Position numbers and translations under genes: made by a program
Shown here: piece after piece, positions 8,272-16,089 of the stretch
How positions within the stretch are numbered: position 1 is the stretch's first letter
Layout: each line of letters opens with the position of its first letter
Assembly (NCBI GenBank): GCA_027482795.1
Contig: JAIXVS010000146.1
Coordinates: 1-24,565 of the forward strand
Reading direction: 5' to 3'
DNA from: Rhodobacter sp.
GTDB taxonomy: Bacteria > Pseudomonadota > Alphaproteobacteria > Rhodobacterales > Rhodobacteraceae
DNA: 24,565 nucleotides
Notes under the pieces: generated by a model
The model's database searches: none
What the model saw: only the letters and a program-made list of their open reading frames with translations
Told to the model about the DNA's origin: nothing

Positions 8272-10532
8272 CAGCCCCGCCGTTTGCGCAGCACTTTGCG
8301 GGCGGTTTTGGCCGCTTTTACGGCAGCGGCGCTGGATTTGCGCCCACCCGATTTGCCCTTGGCACTGCGGGGGGTGGCAAGGTTTGCCCCTTCGACATGC
8401 AGCAAATCCAAAATCAACCCGCCTGTCAGCGGGGATGCTTCGGCAAGGCGGACAGTTACGCGCAAGCCCGCGCCCAAAACTTGGCCTGACTCTGACCCGA
8501 CCAGCACCTGCGCATCGGGGTCGTAATGGAAAAATTCCCGCCCAATGCTGCGCACAGGAACCAACCCATCGGCCCCCGTTTCATCCAGTTTCACAAACAG
8601 GCCGAATCGCTGCACGCCCGATATGCGGCCCGAAAATTCGGCTCCCACACGGTCGGCCAAAAAGGCCGCCAAATAACGGTCAGATGTATCGCGTTCGGCC
8701 AGCATAGATCTGCGTTCGGTATCCGAAATCTGCTTGGCCGTATCGGGTAAGTTTTCGATATCCCAAGGGGTTAGCCCATCATCCCCCCAGCCATGGGCGG
8801 CAATCAGTGCGCGGTGAACGATCAGGTCAGAATAGCGGCGGATGGGCGAGGTGAAATGCGCATAATTGCGCAACGCCAGCCCAAAATGCCCAAAATTCTG
8901 CGGGCTGTAATAGGCCTGCGTCATCGACCGTAGGGTGGTGATGTTCATCAATTCGTCAAAATCCGTGCCCGCCGCCTGCGCCAAAAGGCGGTTCAGATGT
9001 GCGGTTTGCAGCACCTGCCCCTTGGCCAAAACAAAGCCCGAAGCCTGCGCCACGTCGCGCAAAGCATCCAGTTTTTCGGGGCTGGGTTCTTCGTGCACGC
9101 GGAACAGAAGCGGGGATTTTTTGGCGTTCAGTTCCTCGGCCGCGGCGACGTTGGCGGCGATCATAAACTCTTCAATCAGTTTATGCGCATCGAAACGGTC
9201 GCGGAAGGAAACCGAAGTCACGCGGCCATCTTCATCCAATATGATCTTTCGTTCAGGAAGCTCTAGATCCAGCGGCTGACGAATGTCGCGCGCCTTTTTC
9301 AGCGCGGCGTAAGCGGCGTAAAGCGGGCGCAGAACACTGTCTAGCAAGGGCAGGGTTTGCGCATCGGGCGCGCCATCAATGGCGGCCTGCACCTGCCCAT
9401 AATTTAGCGATCCGCGCGAGCGCATCAGGCCCCGCACAAAGCGATGGCCAGTTTTGTGCCCCCCCGCATCAAAGCGCATTTCCACCGCCAAACAGGCGCG
9501 ATCAACATCTTGGTGCAGGCTGCACAGATCCCCCGACAGCGCATCGGGCAGCATCGGCACAACGCGGTCAGGGAAATAGGTGGAATTGCCGCGCTTTCGT
9601 GCCTCGCGGTCAAGCGGGCTGGCGGGGCGCACATAATGGGCGACATCGGCGATGGCGACCCAAACGATATGCCCGCCCTGCCCGTCTGGCATGGCCAGCA
9701 CGGCATCGTCGCGGTCGCGCGCATCAATCGGGTCGATGGTGACCAAATCCAGATGGCGTAGATCGGTGCGGCGGGCAAGGGCGGCGGGTTGCGCCGCCTC
9801 GGCCTCGGCCACCACCGCGTCGGGGAAGGAATCTGGAATGCCGTGTTGATGAATGGCGATGAGAGAGACCGATTTTGCCGCCGAAGGGTCGCCCAGAACC
9901 AGCGTGATGCGCGCCTGTGGCAGGCCAAGGCGGCCCCCGTTTTTGCGCGCGCCAATCTGCTCGGCCTCGACCAACTCACCATCGCGCGCGCCGTTCAAAT
10001 GCACCGATGGCACGGCCCATTCTTTTTCAGCGCCCTTGTCGATGGGCATGATACGGCCGCCCTCGTGGGTGGCGCGGAAAATGCCAATAACCTTTAGCGC
10101 CGTGCCGCCCAGCGCGCGGATTAGGCGGGCGGTATGGGTGTAATCTTCGCCCGCCTCGGGCGTCAGCCGCGCCAAAATGCGCGCGCCTTCGGCCAAGGCG
10201 GGATCACCCTTTTGCGGGCGCAGCAGAATGCGCGCGGTGGAGGCAAGATGCGCCTCTTCCAAGGGCTTTGCGAACAGATCGCCATTGCTATCAGGGGCTT
10301 GCACCATCAGCACGGCCACGGGGGGCAATTCGGGGCTGTCGACACGGGCCAGCGTGCGCGCGCGGCGAGCGGGAATTTCGCCTTCTTCCTCTAACTCGGC
10401 CAGCAGGCGTTTCAGGGTGATTTTGCCCGCCCCACGAATGTTAAAGGCGGTGGCAATATCGCGCTTGGTCGCCTGATCTGGATGATCGGTGATCCATTGG
10501 CGGATGACATCTTTGGAGGGAGTATCGCTCAT
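8271..10532 (-). CDS. rnr: ribonuclease R
   Basis: Hydrolytic 3'-5' exoribonuclease able to degrade structured RNA, 753 residues. An N-terminal winged-helix and cold-shock-like region precedes the RNB domain. The catalytic aspartates fit D267, D273, D275 and D276 in IDPIDARDRDDAV, the same spacing as in RNase II. The FTSPIRRYSDLIVHR motif is present. An S1 domain follows near residues 645-720, and a Lys/Arg-rich tail closes the protein, both typical of RNase R. The start is 12 bases after the GNAT gene stop and the end overlaps the lytic transglycosylase start by one base. It is therefore the middle of a five-gene operon. Confidence 0.96.
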   Translation of the reverse strand: MSDTPSKDVIRQWITDHPDQATKRDIATAFNIRGAGKITLKRLLAELEEEGEIPARRARTLARVDSPELPPVAVLMVQAPDSNGDLFAKPLEEAHLASTARILLRPQKGDPALAEGARILARLTPEAGEDYTHTARLIRALGGTALKVIGIFRATHEGGRIMPIDKGAEKEWAVPSVHLNGARDGELVEAEQIGARKNGGRLGLPQARITLVLGDPSAAKSVSLIAIHQHGIPDSFPDAVVAEAEAAQPAALARRTDLRHLDLVTIDPIDARDRDDAVLAMPDGQGGHIVWVAIADVAHYVRPASPLDREARKRGNSTYFPDRVVPMLPDALSGDLCSLHQDVDRACLAVEMRFDAGGHKTGHRFVRGLMRSRGSLNYGQVQAAIDGAPDAQTLPLLDSVLRPLYAAYAALKKARDIRQPLDLELPERKIILDEDGRVTSVSFRDRFDAHKLIEEFMIAANVAAAEELNAKKSPLLFRVHEEPSPEKLDALRDVAQASGFVLAKGQVLQTAHLNRLLAQAAGTDFDELMNITTLRSMTQAYYSPQNFGHFGLALRNYAHFTSPIRRYSDLIVHRALIAAHGWGDDGLTPWDIENLPDTAKQISDTERRSMLAERDTSDRYLAAFLADRVGAEFSGRISGVQRFGLFVKLDETGADGLVPVRSIGREFFHYDPDAQVLVGSESGQVLGAGLRVTVRLAEASPLTGGLILDLLHVEGANLATPRSAKGKSGGRKSSAAAVKAAKTARKVLRKRRG

Positions 10533-10544
10533 CCCTGCGGCATA

Positions 10545-10973
10545 TCACGCTGGGGGGCGCAGCAAAAGCTGCATATCGCGGTGGTCAATACCAGCGTCCA
10601 GAAAGACAGGGCCGTGGGCCGTGAAGCCAAGGTTTTCATAAAAGGGCAAGGCCGTGGCTTGGGCAGAAAGCTTTGCTTTAGCCAAACCCAAAGCAGCAAA
10701 ATGGTCAATGGCTGCGCGGGTAAGGGCCGCGCCCACGCCCTGCCCGCGTGCATGTTTTAGCACACAAACACGGCCAATTTTGCCCGTATCGCCAAGCGTC
10801 AAAAGCCGCGCCGACCCAACCGCTTCGCCGCCGATATGGGCCAAAAGATGGGTTGCGATATCGTCTAAATCGTCCAGCTCGTCCGCCTCGGGCACGCCTT
10901 GCTCTTCGATAAACACAATGCGGCGCAGGGCGCGGCAAGTGGTGATATCGCGGGTTTGGGTGACGGAAATCAT
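10545..10973 (-). CDS. GNAT family N-acetyltransferase
   Basis: Small acetyl-CoA-dependent N-acetyltransferase of 142 residues with unknown substrate. The pyrophosphate-binding motif A fits VLKHARGQGVGAAL, with the R-x-x-G-x-G pattern at residues 76-81. The C-terminal ATALPFYENLGF segment is typical of the family. The start overlaps the dapE stop by four bases (ATGA), suggesting coupled translation, and rnr follows after 12 bases. The overall look is ElaA/GNAT-like. Operon position next to dapE does not by itself reveal the substrate. Confidence 0.88.
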   Translation of the reverse strand: MISVTQTRDITTCRALRRIVFIEEQGVPEADELDDLDDIATHLLAHIGGEAVGSARLLTLGDTGKIGRVCVLKHARGQGVGAALTRAAIDHFAALGLAKAKLSAQATALPFYENLGFTAHGPVFLDAGIDHRDMQLLLRPPA

Positions 10974-12124
10974 GCGAAATAATCCTGCAAAATGCGGCCA
11001 TAAATCGCCTTAAGCTGATGGATTTGCGTGATTTCCACGCGCTCGTCCACTTGGTGCATTGTGCGGCCGACAAGGCCAAATTCCACCACGGGGCAATGAT
11101 CTTTGACAAAGCGCGCATCCGATGTGCCGCCCGAAGTTGATGGCTGCGGCGCGCGCCCCACCTCGGCCTGCACGGCGTTTGAAATGAGCGCCGAAAAATC
11201 GCCCAAGGGGGTTAGAAAACTTTCGCCCGAAATCGTAATGCGGGTGTCCATCTGCACGCCCGTCTGCGCCTGAACGGCGGCGGCATGGGCGCGCAGCCAA
11301 TCCGAAACGCTGGCCCCCGTATGGGCATCGTTAAAGCGGATGTTGACCGTGGCGCGCCCCTGCGCGGGGATGACATTGGTGGCAGGGTTGCCGCAATCAA
11401 TCGTGGTGATCGCCAAGGTCGAGGCGTCAAAATGCTGGGTGCCCTGATCCAGCGGGTCAGCTTCCAACCGCGCCAGCAACGCTACCAGCGCCGACATCGG
11501 GTTTTTGGCGCGGTCTGGATAGGCGGAATGGCCCTGCACACCGCGCGCGGTGAAATAGGCCGTCAGGCTGCCGCGCCGCCCGATTTTCATCATCTCGCCC
11601 ATCTCTTTCGGGCAAGTCGGCTCGCCCACCAAACAATGGGTCATCCGTTCGCCAGCGCTAGCCATATAATCCAGCAGGGCTGGGGTGCCATCCACGGCCT
11701 TATCCTCTTCATCGCCCGTAATGGCGATAATCACCGCGCCATCGGGCGGGGTTTGGCGCACAAAATCCACCGCAGCGGCGACAAAGGCGGCCACGCCCGA
11801 TTTCATATCGGTTGCGCCGCGCCCATACAAAAAGCCGTCGACAATTTCCGCGCCAAATGGGTCATGCGTCCATGCTTGCGCATCACCCACGGGCACCACA
11901 TCGGTATGGCCATTGAACCCAAAGGATTTATTGGCGCCTTTCATGCCCCAGCGCGCGAAAAGGTTGGGCGTATCGCCGCGATCAACGCGGGTGCAGGCAA
12001 AGCCCGCGCTTTCCAAAACGCCTTGCAGCAGCACCAGCGCGCCGCCTTCGGCGGGGGTGACAGTTGGGCATCGCACCAAATCGGCGGTCAGCTGAACGGG
12101 GTCGAGTGGAGAAAGATCTGGCAC
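10970..12124 (-). CDS. dapE: succinyl-diaminopimelate desuccinylase
   Basis: Zinc-dependent M20 hydrolase that removes succinate from N-succinyl-L,L-diaminopimelate in the lysine and meso-DAP pathway. The 384-residue length fits. The dinuclear metal ligands and catalytic residues are visible: H73 and D75 in GHTDVVP, D106 in GATDMKSG, E139/E140 in GDEEDKAVDGT, E168 in VGEPTC and H357 in MHQVDERVE. I place the start at a GTG (12124) because an AAGGTGATGCT Shine-Dalgarno-like stretch lies just upstream and the protein then begins as its relatives do. A nearby ATG is out of frame. It heads the minus-strand operon with the GNAT, rnr, lytic transglycosylase and hrpB genes. Confidence 0.96.
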   Translation of the reverse strand: MPDLSPLDPVQLTADLVRCPTVTPAEGGALVLLQGVLESAGFACTRVDRGDTPNLFARWGMKGANKSFGFNGHTDVVPVGDAQAWTHDPFGAEIVDGFLYGRGATDMKSGVAAFVAAAVDFVRQTPPDGAVIIAITGDEEDKAVDGTPALLDYMASAGERMTHCLVGEPTCPKEMGEMMKIGRRGSLTAYFTARGVQGHSAYPDRAKNPMSALVALLARLEADPLDQGTQHFDASTLAITTIDCGNPATNVIPAQGRATVNIRFNDAHTGASVSDWLRAHAAAVQAQTGVQMDTRITISGESFLTPLGDFSALISNAVQAEVGRAPQPSTSGGTSDARFVKDHCPVVEFGLVGRTMHQVDERVEITQIHQLKAIYGRILQDYFA

Positions 12125-12303
12125 AGCATCACCTTGGGCAATTCGGCCCAGACCTAGCGCGCCTGCGGCCTATAGGCAACACTGGCGCACAGGCGTGTCA
12201 TGGGGGTTGCAATTATGGGGTGACAGGATACGGGCGGCATGGCAATCTAAGGTAATAGAAACGATCCCAAACGGGGCGATATCAGGCCGAGCAGTCTGAT
12301 GAC

Positions 12304-13464
12304 ATGACCACACCAAAGCTTGGCCTCAACCCAAGCGTTTCGTCATGCGCTACAAATTGGGGCAAAAGGACAGGCAAAACCATGGCCCAGCGCGCTGCAA
12401 TTTCCATTGCCCAAATGGGTGCATTGCCCCCGAAATCAGTGTTGCCCTTTGGTTCGCGCCCAAGCCAAAATTGGCTGGCGCTTTCGGGTAAGGGGTTGGT
12501 TGACCCATGGGCCAATCCGTTTCAGGTGCTGGACAGCGGCGCGTTTGTGGCCGAGTTGCGCCTGCCCCTGCCGCGCGGCAAAGTGCTGATCAATTTGCAA
12601 TCAAATCAAGGCGTTCAGCGCAGTTTTGCGGTGTTTGTCGGCCCCGATGGCGGGCTGTCGCTGCTGCACCGCGAGGGGGCAAAACTGCTGCGCGCAAGCC
12701 TGCCGCCTGCGCCTGCTGCGGGGGCTGACGTTGGGCGGCTGACCTATTTCTTTGACAGCGCCAAAAGAAGTTGGAATTTGCGTCTGGCTGGCCTGACGGG
12801 TGGCGCACCCTTGGCCGCGGCCCAAGGTGCGGGTGCCATGGCATTTGCCAACCGCGATGCTGAAGATATTTGCAAAAGGGGCAATTTTGACCCTTCGGTG
12901 CTGTGGTTTGGTTTTTCGCGCAGCATGGATGTGCCGCGCGCTGCGCCGTGGATTGGCCTGCGCACTGTAGTCGAAACGTCGCTGGGGCCCGTGGCCGCTG
13001 GCAATTTAAAGGCGGGCGATGTGGTTATGACCACAGATCGCGGCCCAAAGCCGCTGCGCGCCGTGCATTTTATGGAACTGCCTGCGCGCGGCTCTTTCGC
13101 ACCGATTTTGCTGCGCGCGCCGTTCTATGACAAGCGCGGGGATGTGTTGGTTTCGGCAGACCAGCGTCTTGTGGTTTCGGGCAGTGCGGTGGAGTATTTG
13201 TTTGGAGCTGAGGCGGTTTTGGTGGCTGCGGGCGATGTGGTAGATGGGCGCACAGCGCTGGCCGAAGATCGGCGCGCGGTGGTATCGGCGGTTAGCCTTG
13301 ATCTGGGCGGCGCGGCACTGATTGGCGGCGCAAGTGATGGCGAAATCGCTTTGGCCGTGGGCGATTACGCCCAAACTGGCGATGCGCCCCTGATGTGCCT
13401 GAACAGTTATGAAACGGTGGCGCTGATGCGGATGCTTGGGCGGATTGTGACCAAGGTGGCCTAA
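12304..13464 (+). CDS. Hint-domain protein with degenerate active site
   Basis: A 386-residue protein of the Hint_2 (hedgehog/intein-like) group that is frequent in Rhodobacteraceae. The N-terminal half (about 45-200) is a beta-rich region of unknown function. The Hint-like fold begins near residue 215 with PWIGLRTVVETSLGPVAAGNL, then LKAGDVVMTTDRGPKPLRAV and VLVSADQRLVVSG. Active Hint domains usually have a Cys or Ser where W216 stands and a His near the SADQ segment (Q287), so self-splicing seems unlikely. The ATG at 12304 has a weak ribosome binding site. An alternative ATG at 12382 has AAGGA upstream and may be the true start. There is no signal peptide. The 3' end overlaps the convergent glutamine-synthetase-like gene by four bases. 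Confidence 0.75.
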   Translation: MTTPKLGLNPSVSSCATNWGKRTGKTMAQRAAISIAQMGALPPKSVLPFGSRPSQNWLALSGKGLVDPWANPFQVLDSGAFVAELRLPLPRGKVLINLQSNQGVQRSFAVFVGPDGGLSLLHREGAKLLRASLPPAPAAGADVGRLTYFFDSAKRSWNLRLAGLTGGAPLAAAQGAGAMAFANRDAEDICKRGNFDPSVLWFGFSRSMDVPRAAPWIGLRTVVETSLGPVAAGNLKAGDVVMTTDRGPKPLRAVHFMELPARGSFAPILLRAPFYDKRGDVLVSADQRLVVSGSAVEYLFGAEAVLVAAGDVVDGRTALAEDRRAVVSAVSLDLGGAALIGGASDGEIALAVGDYAQTGDAPLMCLNSYETVALMRMLGRIVTKVA

Positions 13465-14840
13465 ACGGTAAACCCGTATAGATCCCATTCCGCTGCGCTG
13501 ACGGCCTGCGCCATGCGCTGCACTTCTGCCCGTTTGATGGCCACAAAGCCAGTATGCAGCGCATCGCCCAAAATGCGGCGCGCAAAAGCCGAATGTTCCA
13601 AAACGTCAATCGACCCTTCCCAAGTGGTTGGCAAAGCGGAGTTTTTTGGCAGATCATAGGCGCTGCCAGTCACCGCTGGGCCAGGATTTGCGCCTGCCTC
13701 TATCCCATCTAATGCAGCGCCTAAGGTAACGGCGGCCACAAGGTAAGGGTTGGCATCCACCCCCGCAACACGGTGTTCAAAATGCCGCGTCTTGCCCGCC
13801 CCCGCTGGCACCCGCAGGGCCACGGTACGGTTTTCTACGCCCCATGTGTCGTTTGCGGGCGAGTAGTTGACCGATGCAAAGCGCCGCCAAGAATTTAGGA
13901 ACGGGGCCAGCAGCGCCATTGTATCGGGAATGGTCGCGCGGATGCCTGCAATGGCGTTTAGCATTAGGGGGGATAGATCGCCCGCGCCCGTGTCGGCAAA
14001 CAGGTTTGCGCCCGTGCCATCTGCCAAGGAAAGATGCAAATGCATCCCCGACCCTGCCTGATTGCCGAACGGTTTGGCCATAAAGCACGCCTCCATCCCA
14101 AAGCGCCGCGCGGTGGCGCGCAGCAGGCGTTTGGCAATAACCACATCATCCGCCGCGCGGGCAAGGTCGCGGTAGCGGATGGTAAGTTCATATTGGCCCA
14201 CCGAATATTCGGAAATCAACGCTTCTAGTGGCAAATCCAAATGCTTTGCGCCTTCATACACCGCATCGAAAAAGGGCGACATTTCATCCAGTTCGTCCAC
14301 CGACATTGTGTTGGTGTTCAGGCTGCGCCGCCCTGTCAGCGGATAGCGGGCGGGCTGCATCGCGCCATCGGCGCTGCGTTCGCGGTCAATCAGGTAAAAC
14401 TCTACTTCCAACGCGCCCATTGGGGTATGGCCCAGCGCGCGTGCGCGGTCGATCTGGCGGATAAGGGCGGGGCGGGGTTCATGCGCAAAGCCTGTGCCAT
14501 CGGCGTTATACATTGAAATCAGCACTTGGCCGCGCCCAGTTGCGGTCATAAACCCAAGGCTTCCTGCAATGGGGAAACAGCGCAGATCACCGCCGCCATC
14601 GGTAATGACCAGCCCCGTTCCCGCCACATCATCGCCCGCGACATCTTGGGCAAACATTGATGCAGGAATGCCGCGCCCCGCCGTATACAGGCTTTCCAAT
14701 TCGTGCCGCCGAATGAATTTGCCCCGCCCAATGCCGTGTGCATCTGTCAGCACGATATCAATCGCGGCCACATCGGGATATTTGGCCAAAAACGCCTGCG
14801 CTTCGCTGATGGGGGCGGCGTTTGGGGGCAACTGCGGCAT
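13461..14840 (-). CDS. glutamine synthetase family protein (gamma-glutamylputrescine synthetase-like)
   Basis: Cytosolic ATP-dependent gamma-glutamyl-amine ligase of 459 residues in the glutamine synthetase fold. Relatives of this length ligate glutamate to putrescine or other amines (PuuA and similar). Metal and catalytic residues are visible: E145 and E147 in ALEVEFYL, E211 and E218, H267 in GSGMHLHLS, R338 in ENRTVALRVP and E355 in FEHRVAGVDANPYL. The frame is open further upstream, but the ATG at 14840 has AAAGGA nearby and starts the conserved N-terminus. Whether the amine is putrescine is not visible: no puuB/puuC-like oxidase or dehydrogenase lies in the window. Direct repeats and a small palindrome lie 27-52 bases upstream. 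Confidence 0.88.
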   Translation of the reverse strand: MPQLPPNAAPISEAQAFLAKYPDVAAIDIVLTDAHGIGRGKFIRRHELESLYTAGRGIPASMFAQDVAGDDVAGTGLVITDGGGDLRCFPIAGSLGFMTATGRGQVLISMYNADGTGFAHEPRPALIRQIDRARALGHTPMGALEVEFYLIDRERSADGAMQPARYPLTGRRSLNTNTMSVDELDEMSPFFDAVYEGAKHLDLPLEALISEYSVGQYELTIRYRDLARAADDVVIAKRLLRATARRFGMEACFMAKPFGNQAGSGMHLHLSLADGTGANLFADTGAGDLSPLMLNAIAGIRATIPDTMALLAPFLNSWRRFASVNYSPANDTWGVENRTVALRVPAGAGKTRHFEHRVAGVDANPYLVAAVTLGAALDGIEAGANPGPAVTGSAYDLPKNSALPTTWEGSIDVLEHSAFARRILGDALHTGFVAIKRAEVQRMAQAVSAAEWDLYGFTV

Positions 14841-14866
14841 GGGGTTTCCTTTCCGTTGCGTCCCAG

Positions 14867-14892
14867 AAAGCGCAATTTGATCAAAAGCGCAA
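14867..14892. promoter_or_regulatory. direct repeat pair around a palindrome upstream of the glutamine-synthetase-like gene
   Basis: AAAGCGCAA occurs at 14867-14875 and again at 14884-14892, 17 bases apart. Between and overlapping them is the palindrome TTTGATCAAA (14876-14885). The cluster lies between the divergent glutamine-synthetase-like and lipoprotein genes, 27 bases above the former start. This arrangement suggests a transcription-factor site, but no regulator can be named. Confidence 0.4.
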
Positions 14893-14967
14893 GTATTTCG
14901 CGGGAATGCGTTTATTTGGCGACTGTTTCGCGTTAGGGTTGCAAGACAATTTAGTTCAGGAGCCGTT

Positions 14968-15261
14968 ATGAAAGCCCTTTGGATTTTTTCGCTGCTTGCA
15001 GCCTGCGCATCGCCCGCGCCCGAGTTTATGGGCGCAAAACGCATCGATACCGAAATGAATGGCCGCAAATATACGGTATTTTTCACCGAAAAGCGGGCAC
15101 AGATCATTCGCCTTGGCTATGCGAAACGGGGGGAACATGCGGGTATTCGCGCCGAAATGATCGCGCTGATCCCAAAGGTCACGGGGTGCAGGTTGTCTGA
15201 ATACAGTTTGAAAGGCGATTCGGGCGAAATGCGCGGATCAATCTTTTGCCCGAAGAAATAG
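14968..15261 (+). CDS. small putative lipoprotein, unknown function
   Basis: A 97-residue protein I do not recognise. A short hydrophobic N-terminus ends in the lipobox LAAC, with the lipidated Cys at residue 13, so it is probably exported and membrane-anchored. The n-region has only one Lys and the signal is short, which lowers certainty. The mature part is charged and has two further cysteines near the C-terminus (in VTGCRL and IFCPKK) that could form a disulfide. CAGGAG precedes the ATG at good spacing. Its last 24 bases overlap the convergent 60-residue gene. It is divergent from the glutamine-synthetase-like gene. Confidence 0.72.
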   Translation: MKALWIFSLLAACASPAPEFMGAKRIDTEMNGRKYTVFFTEKRAQIIRLGYAKRGEHAGIRAEMIALIPKVTGCRLSEYSLKGDSGEMRGSIFCPKK

Positions 15262-15420
15262 CTCGTACGCGGCATAGGCCGCGAGTGCGCCGAACAGCAG
15301 GCCCCAAAAGGCGTTTCGCATGTAAAATTCCAGCAACGCCCAAAAGGCGGGCAGGGCAACAGACACCACCCGCACCCACGTTTTGCGAAAGAACGGATCG
15401 TTTCGGTCAAGAAATTTCAT
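15238..15420 (-). CDS. small two-helix membrane protein, unknown function
   Basis: A 60-residue protein of unknown function. A basic N-terminus beginning MKFLDRNDPFFRK is followed by two hydrophobic segments (about residues 17-34 and 37-56), suggesting a hairpin in the inner membrane. Its start overlaps the stop of the 113-residue gene by four bases (ATGA), so it is probably translated with it as the last gene of the carbonic anhydrase-sbtA-sbtB operon. Similar short proteins occur in Rhodobacteraceae to my recollection, without a described function. The 3' end overlaps the convergent lipoprotein gene. Confidence 0.7.
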   Translation of the reverse strand: MKFLDRNDPFFRKTWVRVVSVALPAFWALLEFYMRNAFWGLLFGALAAYAAYELFLRAKD

Positions 15421-15758
15421 GGTTTTGGCCCGCCTTTTGGATCATCAAAGAAAGGCGTCATTTGCGCAATGATGACCGAGTTTTCATCCAATGCGCGCTG
15501 CATCAAAGCACGCTCTTCTTCGTCAATCTCGTCGCCGTTTTCCAGCCGCTCGTCCAGCGTGCCATAGCCTGATACATCCAAAGGCGCCAGATCGGCCTGC
15601 TTTAGAATGGCCACGGTTTCGCGCACGGCTTCAGCCTCGTCCACACCGCTGGCATAGCACATCAGCGCCGCGCCCGTGGATTTGGGCGGCAATCCGTCGC
15701 CCTCTTTGCGGCCCACTTCCACGACCAGCGTGTAGACCTGCTGTTTGCTTTCGCCCAT
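15417..15758 (-). CDS. conserved protein of unknown function downstream of sbtB
   Basis: A 113-residue soluble acidic protein that I cannot assign to a family. It has a beta-strand-rich start (QQVYTLVVEVGRK), a central alanine-rich helix with DEAEAVRETVAILKQADL and a glutamate-rich segment, DEIDEEERALMQRAL. The alternation suggests a small alpha/beta fold. I chose the ATG at 15758, preceded by GGGGAT; an upstream in-frame Met at 15809 lies inside sbtB. It is 19 bases after sbtB and overlaps the 60-residue gene by four bases, so it is likely co-expressed with the bicarbonate module. Functional linkage is inference. Confidence 0.72.
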   Translation of the reverse strand: MGESKQQVYTLVVEVGRKEGDGLPPKSTGAALMCYASGVDEAEAVRETVAILKQADLAPLDVSGYGTLDERLENGDEIDEEERALMQRALDENSVIIAQMTPFFDDPKGGPKP

Positions 15759-15777
15759 CGCCAATCCCCAATTTGCG

Positions 15778-16086
15778 CTAAAACCGTTCGGCCCGCAGCA
15801 CCTGCGCATCGGTGACCGTTACCACACCGATATGGCGCTGCACCACGGCAAATGCTGCGTCCAGCAACGTGTCCAGCCGTTCGGGTTTGATGATGCACAC
15901 AACCGAAACCATGCCGCTGCGGCCCACCTGCCCTTCGCGCGACCATTGGCCAGAACGGCCCGACCCGCCCAGAACAGGCAAAATGGTAAAGCCTGTGACG
16001 CCTGCCTCGGTCAGCGCCTCGGTTAGGCGCGCCTCCATCGGGGCTTCGATGATGATTTCAACACGTTTGGCAGGGTGCATTTGCAT
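15778..16086 (-). CDS. sbtB: PII-like protein SbtB
   Basis: A 102-residue PII-like protein. SbtB and the related CPII proteins form trimers that bind adenine nucleotides (CPII also responds to bicarbonate), and SbtB controls SbtA. The N-terminus KRVEIIIEAPMEARLTEAL, the GVTGFTILPVLGGSGRSG segment leading into a T-loop-like region and the C-terminal strand VVTVTDAQVL fit the ferredoxin-like PII fold. The C-terminal CGPxGC redox loop of cyanobacterial SbtB is absent. It starts three bases after the sbtA stop. Two Met codons are possible starts (16086 or 16080). Placement beside sbtA makes the assignment much firmer than sequence alone. Confidence 0.82.
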   Translation of the reverse strand: MQMHPAKRVEIIIEAPMEARLTEALTEAGVTGFTILPVLGGSGRSGQWSREGQVGRSGMVSVVCIIKPERLDTLLDAAFAVVQRHIGVVTVTDAQVLRAERF

Positions 16087-16089
16087 GGG

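Noticed and set aside
12125..12303. Gap between dapE and the Hint gene as an RNA gene or riboswitch
   Set aside because: I saw no tRNA-like TpsiC motif, strong hairpin or known riboswitch core. It is probably just a divergent promoter region.
13461..15107. Longer start for the glutamine-synthetase-like gene at 15107
   Set aside because: The extra 89 codons run through the lipoprotein gene and the promoter gap, and the family N-terminus starts at 14840.
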